From the NCBI GenBank assembly GCA_030614245.1, contig JAUWKK010000067.1, positions 1-10,446 on the forward strand: a stretch of DNA of 10,446 nt, written 5' to 3'. Both the position numbers and the translations under genes were made by a program. The notes beneath the pieces were generated by a model. That model saw only the letters and a program-made list of their open reading frames with translations. It did no database searches and had not been told where the DNA came from. Within the stretch, counting starts at the first letter, position 1; each line of letters opens with the position of its first letter. Of this stretch, positions 1 to 5,088 are shown piece by piece. The stretch comes from Planctomycetota bacterium. Its GTDB lineage: Bacteria > Planctomycetota > PUPC01 > JABMSA01 > JAUWKK01.

Positions 1-252
1 ATCCAGCGCCATGCCGTCGGGCGTGGGGCAGATGTCCGGCAGTTTCAGAAAGAGCTTAGGCGTCTTGAGGGTCTCTTCTTTCGGTTGGGCCGCGGGAGGG
101 CTGCAACCGCCGGCCATCGCAAGAAATGCTGCACAGACGGCAATGTGGAGCAGCCTTTCCAGGCTGCTGATTAATTGCATTGGCAGGCTGAAAGCCTGCC
201 CCACATCGCGCAGCCGCAAACACGCCGCAGAACTATTCACTCGGTCATGCAT
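1..252 (-). CDS. Lipoprotein, N-terminal part only; probable SMP-30/gluconolactonase-like protein
   Basis: The gene runs off the left edge, so 84 codons are visible. I place the start at 252 because AGGAGG (260-265 on the plus strand as CCTCCT) lies 7 nt upstream. The protein opens with a basic n-region, then a hydrophobic stretch (AVCAAFLAMAGG) and a lipobox ending at Cys50, so it should be exported and lipid-anchored. After the Cys comes a Pro/Ala-rich linker and the segment LPDICPTPDGMALD, which resembles the start of SMP-30/gluconolactonase/LRE six-bladed propellers; that family call rests on this short stretch alone. Oddity: the signal peptide is 49 residues long, about twice normal. Residues 16-37 are encoded by the 62-64 bp palindromic element at 142-205; removing them leaves an ordinary 27-residue signal. 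An internal ATG at 180 lies within the element and could also start translation. Confidence 0.72.
   Translation of the reverse strand, partial: MHDRVNSSAACLRLRDVGQAFSLPMQLISSLERLLHIAVCAAFLAMAGGCSPPAAQPKEETLKTPKLFLKLPDICPTPDGMALD
142..205 (-). repeat. Three-way-junction palindromic element, copy A (in lipoprotein signal peptide)
   Basis: Read on the minus strand, it starts TGTGG and ends CCACA (5-bp terminal stem). It contains an 8-bp hairpin GGCAGGCT/AGCCTGCC with loop TTC, a 13-nt linker, and an 8-bp hairpin AGCAGCCT/AGGCTGCT with loop GGAA. A second copy at 9922-9985 differs at three positions in the 62-bp core: two are in the linker and one turns a pair into a G-T wobble. The reading frame of the lipoprotein passes through it without a stop. 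No transposase or clear target-site duplication is visible. Confidence 0.85.
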
Positions 253-279
253 CGTCGTTCCTCCTATGCCGAAAAAGGG

Positions 280-367
280 AGTTGAAAGTAGATAGGAGAG
301 CAGGCGAAAAGAAAAGACTTCCATCTTTCGCCTTTCGCCTTTCAACTTTCCCCTATCACCTTTCTCT
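280..367. repeat. Inverted repeat with TTTCNNC-type heptamer tandem repeat
   Basis: From 326 to 367 the sequence moves in 7-nt steps: TTTCGCC, TTTCGCC, TTTCAAC, TTTCCCC, TATCACC, TTTCTCT. The left part forms inverted pairs with it: AGTTGAAAG (280-288) with CTTTCAACT (339-347), and GGCGAAA (303-309) with TTTCGCC (326-332). It lies upstream of the lipoprotein gene in the intergenic region. Function is unknown. It could be a short-tandem repeat of the heptameric kind found in several bacterial genomes, or a weak terminator-like fold. Confidence 0.6.
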
Positions 368-724
368 AAAGTCACAAGCCACGGCGGATACCCATCGTGA
401 CTTCGCATCTTAGCGACAACGCCACGCTCATGCAATACTGAAGATGAGTTTTTTTTCGCGGGATACGCGAAGAGTGGAACGGCGTGTTCATCTCGCAGCC
501 CCTGCTTCCGGACAACAGGATTCCTTGGGAGGGCGTTTCTGAGGACGATCGACAGGCCCCACCGCTTCCACCATCGAGCATCTCCCCCGGACGGGCCGCG
601 TTCCAATGGCAAGAACTTTGACATATCCAAACATGATGCCGACCGGTGTAAATCGGTGGGGAAATAGTAGGCGGGACGGTGCAGGGCCATTCGGGAGCCG
701 CTGAACACCGCAGCAGTGGGTGAA
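368..724. other. Intergenic stretch with no confident gene
   Basis: Nothing convincing is encoded on either strand. The only hint is a plus-strand open stretch from 448 to the TGA at 619-621 (starting VFFRGIREEWNGVFISQP). It has protein-like composition and a mostly G/C third-base pattern but no start codon; a TGA (445-447) immediately precedes it, next to a run of eight T (449-456). It might be the tail of a decayed gene. A minus-strand open frame across 372-758 has poor composition and no ribosome-binding site. Confidence 0.4.
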
Positions 725-753
725 TTGGAATCTCGCCGCAATGGGTGTAGAAT
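725..753 (+). promoter_or_regulatory. Possible sigma70-type promoter for the nuclease-like gene
   Basis: TTGGAA (725-730) and TAGAAT (748-753) are separated by 17 bp, the optimal spacing; matches to the consensus are 4/6 and 5/6. Transcription would begin near 760, leaving a leader of about 90 nt before the ATG at 852. Assigned by eye only. Confidence 0.35.
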
Positions 754-851
754 GTCAATGGTTGAATATTTGGTGCGATTGCGGTGGGACCGCTCGCGTA
801 GGAACGGGTTTAGAGAATTTGACTGCAACGAAACGCACAAAGGAGGGGATC

Positions 852-2048
852 ATGGGCCTGTTCAGTGATATTGAGAGAACGGTAACCGACGGTCGTTCAG
901 TCGGGGAGGCCGTGTGGGCTGTCTTGGACCGGAGTCCTCGTCCCGAGTTCAGCCGAGTGCGGACCGTGCTTGAGGAGTGGTTCGGTGCTTACCCACGCGC
1001 CGAGCGTGAGCAACTGCGCCGGCGTTTGAAATCACGACGAGACCACAATTTCAACTCAGCATTCTTCGAGCTTTATCTCCACGCCTTCTTGATGCGTGAG
1101 GGGTTTGAGGTCGAAGTCCCTCGTTCCACAAGAAAGTGCAAAACGATTTACGATTTCACAGTACGTAGGGAAGGAGAGTTGGCTTTCAAATTGGAGGCAA
1201 AATGTGTTGAACCAGAGAAGGAGCATTCTTCACAGGACAGGTACTTCAGACAGGTTCACAATGCTCTACAGGATGTCGACAGCCCTTCTCTAGCCTTCGG
1301 CCTGACCGTTGAGGGCCAATTCGCTGTGCAGCCCCCATACCGAAAGATCGCCAGGGAATTCGGTAGTTGGCTTCGTGAGAGCACTTCTTCGGTAGTCGCC
1401 CTTTTGAAAGAGGGACGTGGTCACAGCAAATTGCCATTCTTCCAAACGGAAGAAGCGGGGGCGCTGTTGCGCGCAACACCGATTTACCTCAGGTCCCCTG
1501 ACTGTGAGTCTAACAACTCGATCGTCATATGGTTTCCTGTGCTGCGGTGGCCGCAGACGGATCGCAAATTGCGTAAAGGCCTGAAGAACAAGGCGTCGAA
1601 GTATGGCAAAATGTCCGTTCCTTATGTGGTTGCTGCCTCTGTCGGCGAGATTTGCGACGATGTCGGGATCCAGAATGCCCTTCTGGGTGACGAAGGGTTC
1701 ATGTTTGGCGGTGGCCCAGCCGGGCCGCAAACCGGGGCTGTGGCCTACAGGGAGCGCAACGGATTTTGGTGGGGGCCGGACGGGGCACAAAACACGCGGG
1801 TCAGCGCGGTGTTCATCGTATCTGAACTGTTCCCTTGGTCAGTGTCGGCACAAGAGCCGGTCGTCTATCACAACCCCTGGGCTCAGAATCCCCTCCCGAT
1901 TGAGACGTTGCGTTTTACTCAGAAGGTCGCGGACCCAGTGTCCGGCAAGTTTATGACACGAGAAGGAATTTCGGTGTCGGAGCTATTCGGGCTGCCAAAG
2001 GGGTGGCCTCGGACAGATGCGGCTATGGACCAAGGACACGGAGAATAG
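852..2048 (+). CDS. Hypothetical protein with PD-(D/E)XK nuclease-like core
   Basis: The 398-residue protein starts at 852, just after AAAGGAGGGG (839-848); an in-frame upstream ATG at 720 lacks such a site. I do not recognise the family by name. Residues 68-117 look like a restriction-endonuclease fold core: a helix with Glu73 (SAFFELYLHAFL), a strand ending in Pro90, Asp101 in IYDFTV, and Glu115/Lys117 in FKLEAKC. Asp101-Glu115-Lys117 matches the spacing of the D...(E)xK catalytic set. The C-terminal half (about 250-398) contains aromatic-rich motifs such as FWWGPDG, LFPWS and YHNPWA, consistent with a separate partner or DNA-recognition domain. It stands alone, with no methyltransferase or other defence gene beside it, and appears less GC-biased than the sugar cluster downstream, which may indicate separate acquisition. 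Role is inferred; no membrane segment or signal peptide is evident. Confidence 0.75.
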   Translation: MGLFSDIERTVTDGRSVGEAVWAVLDRSPRPEFSRVRTVLEEWFGAYPRAEREQLRRRLKSRRDHNFNSAFFELYLHAFLMREGFEVEVPRSTRKCKTIYDFTVRREGELAFKLEAKCVEPEKEHSSQDRYFRQVHNALQDVDSPSLAFGLTVEGQFAVQPPYRKIAREFGSWLRESTSSVVALLKEGRGHSKLPFFQTEEAGALLRATPIYLRSPDCESNNSIVIWFPVLRWPQTDRKLRKGLKNKASKYGKMSVPYVVAASVGEICDDVGIQNALLGDEGFMFGGGPAGPQTGAVAYRERNGFWWGPDGAQNTRVSAVFIVSELFPWSVSAQEPVVYHNPWAQNPLPIETLRFTQKVADPVSGKFMTREGISVSELFGLPKGWPRTDAAMDQGHGE

Positions 2049-2136
2049 TCTACCCCTTCCCTTTTCCGCCTATTTCCTATCTCAATGCGAACAATGCCAC
2101 ATTGACTCACTCCATCTGCCTAATCTTCGGTTCCAT

Positions 2137-2151
2137 CCCCCCCCTCCCCCC
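2137..2151. other. C8-T-C6 homopolymer tract upstream of the sugar cluster
   Basis: Eight C (2137-2144), one T, six C (2146-2151) lie in the 200-bp gap between the nuclease-like gene and the SDR fragment. Such tracts are prone to slippage in replication and in sequencing. The rest of the gap (2049-2246) holds no gene. It also contains a short inverted repeat, ATCGT-CC-ACGAT, that might be an operator, but the evidence is thin. Confidence 0.4.
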
Positions 2152-2249
2152 AAGCCAACCGGCCATCGTCCACGATATTGCATTGGCGGGCGGTTTCAGT
2201 TATCGCATGCGGGCCGGGAACGACAAGTGAACGATGACAGGAGCGTATG

Positions 2250-2513
2250 ATGGATTTTGGAGGTAAGACCGCCTTGGTGACCGGCGCCGCCGGTGCCATC
2301 GGCAAGGGCATAGCCTCCGGTTTCTGCAAAGGCGGCGCTCGGGTTTTCATCACGGACATCAATCAGGAAGCCGTTGACGCCGCGGCGAAGGAGATATCCG
2401 CGGAGGGGTGGCACGTTCAAGCAGAGCTTGGACGTGGACCGAGCACGGCCAACGGAAGACCGTTGACCGTGGCACCCGGCGGATTGCAGCCCTGTAAGGG
2501 CGAGGTAGAATAG
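2250..2513 (+). pseudogene. Truncated short-chain dehydrogenase/reductase, N-terminal fragment
   Basis: The ATG at 2250 is preferred over the one at 2247 because AGGAG (2239-2243) then has 6-nt spacing. Residues 1-52 are a clear SDR Rossmann start: KTALVTGAAGAIG (TGxxxGxG at 11-18) and an acidic residue at the end of strand 2 (ITDIN, Asp36), which suggests NAD(H). At residue 53 the 72-bp cloverleaf element (2406-2477) takes over for 24 codons, and the frame then enters the 68-bp repeat array and stops at TAG 2511-2513. The NNAG motif, the catalytic Ser/Tyr/Lys and about 200 residues of the normal 250 are absent. The product cannot be an active SDR. It was probably the first gene of the cluster with deoC and the zinc dehydrogenase. 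Confidence 0.85.
2406..2477 (+). repeat. 72-bp cloverleaf element, copy 1 (in-frame in SDR fragment)
   Basis: Exactly 72 bp, starting GGGTGGCACG and ending CGTGGCACCC, which pair as a 10-bp terminal stem with one G-G mismatch. Inside are three arms separated by 2-nt linkers: CAAGC/GCTTG (loop AGA), CGTG/CACG (7-nt loop) and CAACGG/CCGTTG (loop AAGA). It begins on a codon boundary of the SDR and adds 24 codons without a stop. Copy 2 (9448-9519) differs at six bases, all in predicted loops. Confidence 0.9.
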
Positions 2514-2810
2514 CCCACGGCCCTGTCCGCCTTCGGAGGGAACGCCGTGGGACAAGTTGGAACGTAATACCTAAAGCCCTGTAAGGGCGAGGTAGAATAG
2601 CCCACGGCAACGCCGTGGGATGAGTTAGAGCGTAATACCTTAAGCCCTGTAAGGGCAAAATAGAATCGCCCACGGCAACGCCGTGGGACAAGTTGGAGCG
2701 TAATACCTAAAGCCCTGTAAGGGCGAGGTAGAATAGCCCACGGCAACGCCGTGGGATGAGTTGGAGCGTAATACCTTAAGCCCTGTAAGGGCGAGGTAGA
2801 ATAGCCCCCC
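2488..2810 (+). repeat. Tandem array of 68-bp double-hairpin units (4 plus a partial fifth)
   Basis: Units start at 2488 (87 bp), 2575, 2643 and 2711 (68 bp each) and 2779 (partial, ending near 2807-2810). Each has a small hairpin GCCCT-GTA-AGGGC, a large hairpin CCCACGGC-AAC-GCCGTGGG, and AGGTA/TACCT arms that can enclose the large hairpin. Unit 1 carries 19 extra nt in the large hairpin's loop. Unit tails alternate (ACAAG...CTAA, ATGAG...CTTA), giving a 136-bp higher-order period. The minus strand stays open across the array although 68 is not a multiple of three. There are no variable spacers, so this is not CRISPR. Confidence 0.92.
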
Positions 2811-2981
2811 GCAACGCCTGCGGCCATCGACATAATGATGAGGACGGTCGGCGATACGATGGGCGTGAAGGCATCGGGCGGCGTCAGATCGTGGGAGACT
2901 GCCGTAGGCTATCTGGAGCAGGGCTGCAAGCGGCTCGGAGTAGCATCGACTGAGAAGGTCCTCGACGGAGCATCCGAATGA
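2811..2981 (+). pseudogene. Deoxyribose-phosphate aldolase (DeoC family), C-terminal fragment
   Basis: In frame from 2811 to the TGA at 2979-2981 there are 56 codons ending in a typical DeoC C-terminus: MMRTVGDTMGVKASGGVRSW, then ETAVGYLEQGCKRLG. The KASGG segment carries the lysine next to the active site and the phosphate-binding Gly-Gly of this TIM-barrel family. About three quarters of the usual length (220-260 residues), including the Schiff-base lysine, is missing on the 5' side, where the 68-bp array abuts. ATGs at 2835 and 2838 exist but would give a non-functional fragment. The stop overlaps the start of the zinc dehydrogenase (ATGA), so the two genes were translationally coupled in an operon. 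Confidence 0.85.
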
Positions 2982-4027
2982 CGGGCACAATGAAGGCGAT
3001 AGTCTATTACGCTCCGGGTGATATCAGGCTCGAGACGATTCCCGTCCCATCGTGCGGCGATGACGAGATTCGCGTGAAGGTGGACGCCTGCGCCGTCTGC
3101 GGCACCGACCTGAAGTCGCAACTGCACGGCAACCCGAGGATCGAGGCCCCGAACGTGATGGGGCACGAGTTCACCGGGCTCGTCGAGAAGGTCGGCTCGA
3201 AGGTCGAGGGCTTTTCGACCGGCGACAGAATCGTCATGGCCACGTCTATTTCCTGCGGCGAATGCTATTACTGCAAGCAGGGCTGGACGAACCTCTGCGC
3301 CGATCTGGCGCCTATGGGATTCAGTTATCCCGGCGGAATGGCGGAATATGTCACCATCCCCGAGCGTGCGCTGCGCAACGGCCACGCAGTCAAGGTGCCC
3401 GAAGGCGTCAAGCCCGAACACGCCGCGCTGGCCGAGCCGGTCAGTTGCACCGTCAATTGTGCCCACAACTGCAATCTGCAGCGGGCCGATACCGTCGTCG
3501 TGATCGGTGCCGGGCCGATGGGCATAATGAACGCCTGCATCGCCCGCGAGTTCGGCGCCGCGAAGATCATCGTAGCCGAGATAAACGACGCCAGGCTGAA
3601 CCAGTGCGAGGCGTTCGGCTTCGACCTGCTGGTCAATCCCGCCGAAGCGGACCTGCTGCAAGTCGTCAGGGACGAGACCGGCGGCATCGGAGCCGATGTT
3701 GTGATCGTGGCCGCACCGGCTGCACAGCCCCAGGAACAGGCTCCGGCGATGGTCAGAAAGCGCGGAACCGTCTGTCTCTTCGCATCATTGCCGGTCGGCA
3801 GGAGCATGCTCTCGCTCGACAGCAGGGTAGTCCATTACGGGGAGGTCAGGATTGTGGGGACGAGCGATTCGACCCCGGATCACGTCGCGAGGGCCGTCGA
3901 GCTGATCGCGGGCGGATCGCTGCCCGTCGACAGGCTGGCAAGCCATATCCTCGGCCTGGACGAACTGCCGAGAGCTTACGAATTGATGCAGAGCGGCGAG
4001 TCGTTGAGGGTCGTCCTCAAGCCGTAG
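2978..4027 (+). CDS. Zinc-dependent medium-chain (polyol/alcohol) dehydrogenase
   Basis: This 349-residue protein is an MDR-family dehydrogenase, intact and of normal length. The GroES-like half has the catalytic-zinc residues Cys41 (CAVCGTD), His63-Glu64 (MGHE) and Glu153 (LAEPVSC). The structural-zinc set is Cys93, Cys96, Cys99 and Cys107 (CxxCxxCx7C). The Rossmann half has VVVIGAGPMG (glycines 177-182) and Glu201 at the end of the second strand, pointing to NAD rather than NADP. Nearest relatives by motif are sorbitol, galactitol and threonine dehydrogenases; the substrate cannot be fixed from sequence. The start at 2978 overlaps the deoC stop, with GGAG about 7 nt upstream; ATG 2990 (MKAIVYY) is an alternative. 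It likely oxidises or reduces a sugar or sugar acid in the cluster's pathway, in the cytoplasm. Confidence 0.92.
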   Translation: MTGTMKAIVYYAPGDIRLETIPVPSCGDDEIRVKVDACAVCGTDLKSQLHGNPRIEAPNVMGHEFTGLVEKVGSKVEGFSTGDRIVMATSISCGECYYCKQGWTNLCADLAPMGFSYPGGMAEYVTIPERALRNGHAVKVPEGVKPEHAALAEPVSCTVNCAHNCNLQRADTVVVIGAGPMGIMNACIAREFGAAKIIVAEINDARLNQCEAFGFDLLVNPAEADLLQVVRDETGGIGADVVIVAAPAAQPQEQAPAMVRKRGTVCLFASLPVGRSMLSLDSRVVHYGEVRIVGTSDSTPDHVARAVELIAGGSLPVDRLASHILGLDELPRAYELMQSGESLRVVLKP

Positions 4028-4061
4028 CGGGAAAGCTCGCCGCGGACCGGAGTATCGGAAG

Positions 4062-4823
4062 ATGGATTTGAATCTCAAAGGCAAGGTTGCCCTCGTGACG
4101 GGCGGCTCTCGCGGCTTGGGCAAGACGATCTGCCTGAAGCTCGCCTCCGAGGGCGTAAACGTCGCCGTCAACTATTGTCGAAGTGCCGACGAAGCCGCTG
4201 AAGTCGTCGGGGAGATGAAGAGCACGTGCGGCGTCGATGCAATCGCCGTTCAAGGGGATGTCTCCAGCGAAGCCGACGTTATCGCGATGTTCGACAGGGC
4301 CGAGGATGAATTCTCGCAGGTCGACATCCTCGTAAACAACGCGGGTATATGCCCTGTCTCGCTCATCAAGGACATGCCGGCGGAGACGTGGACGCGGACT
4401 ATCGCGACTAATCTGACGGGCACGTTCCTGACATCCCGCGAGATGATCAGAAGGCTGCTCGCCGCCGATCGCCCGGGGCGGATAGTCAACGTCGCCTCTC
4501 AGGCCGCCTTCAACGGCTCGGCCACCGGGAAGGCCCACTATTCGGCCAGCAAGGCCGGCATCGTAATGCTCACGGTCTCACTTGCCTATGAGGTGGCGGC
4601 GAATAACATCCGCGTGAACGCCGTTGCTCCGGGGATGATGCACACTGAGATGACGGCCGAGACGCTCAGGGTCAACGCAGAGAAGTACAACAAGAAAATC
4701 CCGCTGGGCCGCGTCGCCGAGACGGAAGAGATAGCCGAAGTCATCAACTTTCTGGTCTCTGACAGAGCAAGCTACATCACGGGTGCAACGGTCGACGTCA
4801 GCGGCGGAATGCTCATGCGATAA
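4062..4823 (+). CDS. Short-chain dehydrogenase/reductase (FabG-like, classical SDR)
   Basis: This is a complete 253-residue classical SDR. Visible motifs are TGGSRGLG (13-20) for cofactor binding, NNAG (92-95), Asn117, and the catalytic Ser146, Tyr160 and Lys164 (YSASK), followed by the PG motif (189-191, APGMM) and a C-terminal VDVSGG. The sequence after strand 2 (VNYCRS) has Arg40 in place of the acidic residue, which favours NADPH. It sits 34 nt after the zinc dehydrogenase, in the same direction, with GGAAG before the ATG, so the two are probably cotranscribed. Members of this family reduce 3-oxoacyl-ACP or oxidise sugars and polyols; the sugar-cluster context makes the second more likely. 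Unlike the fragment at 2250 it is intact, and the two are different SDRs rather than copies. Confidence 0.92.
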   Translation: MDLNLKGKVALVTGGSRGLGKTICLKLASEGVNVAVNYCRSADEAAEVVGEMKSTCGVDAIAVQGDVSSEADVIAMFDRAEDEFSQVDILVNNAGICPVSLIKDMPAETWTRTIATNLTGTFLTSREMIRRLLAADRPGRIVNVASQAAFNGSATGKAHYSASKAGIVMLTVSLAYEVAANNIRVNAVAPGMMHTEMTAETLRVNAEKYNKKIPLGRVAETEEIAEVINFLVSDRASYITGATVDVSGGMLMR

Positions 4824-4850
4824 AAAGCGCGCCGGCGGCGTGAGATTGTC

Positions 4851-4878
4851 TTGACTAATCCGCCGCGTCGAATAGAAT
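4851..4878 (+). promoter_or_regulatory. Probable sigma70-type promoter for the transporter-kinase-isomerase genes
   Basis: TTGACT (4851-4856) and TAGAAT (4873-4878) are 16 bp apart, matching the -35 and -10 consensus at 5/6 each. It lies just after the SDR gene and would start transcription near 4885, leaving a leader of about 200 nt before the MFS gene. That leader contains the heptamer repeats and the 17-bp palindrome. This suggests the cluster is two transcription units, the second of which can be expressed separately. Confidence 0.55.
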
Positions 4879-4954
4879 ACGGCACGCGGGTACATTCGAT
4901 TTCTGGGCAATTGAACTGCTGACGGCGACCAACAAAATTCAGTATCCAGTAAAC

Positions 4955-5019
4955 AGTGGCTAGTGGCCAGTGGAAGAGCAGAAGTATCAGTGCCCTGTCT
5001 TACTGATAACTGATAACTG
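4955..5019 (+). repeat. Two heptamer tandem repeats in the leader of the MFS gene
   Basis: AGTGGCT, AGTGGCC and AGTGGAA are consecutive (4955-4975), and ACTGATA occurs twice plus ACTG at 5002-5019. Both have a 7-bp step, like the TTTCNNC repeat at 326-367. They sit between the predicted promoter and the MFS start. No function can be assigned. Confidence 0.7.
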
Positions 5020-5031
5020 CTTGGAAGCTGA

Positions 5032-5048
5032 TGCAGCCGCCGGCTGCA
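5032..5048. repeat. 17-bp palindrome upstream of the MFS gene
   Basis: TGCAGCCG and CGGCTGCA flank a single C, 41 nt before the MFS start. It has no T-run after it, so it is not a standard terminator. It could be a regulator-binding site or an mRNA hairpin. Confidence 0.5.
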
Positions 5049-5088
5049 CAGTGGGGTCAGGTTTTCACTCATAGCGGAGGATTGCAGC

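Noticed and set aside
11..295. Plus-strand 94-residue open frame
   Set aside because: It lies opposite the lipoprotein gene, which has a good ribosome-binding site, signal peptide and lipobox; part of the frame is the palindromic element.
2102..2126. Promoter TTGACT...TAATCT upstream of the SDR fragment
   Set aside because: Spacing is only 13 bp, too short for a normal sigma70 promoter.
2137..2151. G-quadruplex on the minus strand
   Set aside because: Only two G-runs are present; folding is possible in principle, but a homopolymer tract is the simpler description.
2406..2477. tRNA or tRNA-like gene, because it is 72 nt long with a cloverleaf fold and a GTTCAAGC string
   Set aside because: The terminal stem is 10 bp rather than 7, arm sizes and order do not match, GTTCAAGC sits at the 5' side instead of the T arm, and there is no conserved D-loop or CCA context.
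2488..2810. CRISPR array
   Set aside because: Units repeat almost entirely, with no variable spacers; the unit is 68 bp with two hairpins, and no cas gene is nearby.
2359..2990. Minus-strand proteins of about 110-138 residues reading through the repeat array (with motifs such as LPWAILPRPYRAL)
   Set aside because: They arise because the repeat has no stops in three minus-strand frames. They have no ribosome-binding site, overlap one another in different frames and consist of the repeat itself.
2909..3661. Long minus-strand open frame of 250 codons
   Set aside because: It is antisense to the zinc dehydrogenase, whose motifs and codon pattern are clear, and it has protein-unlike composition.
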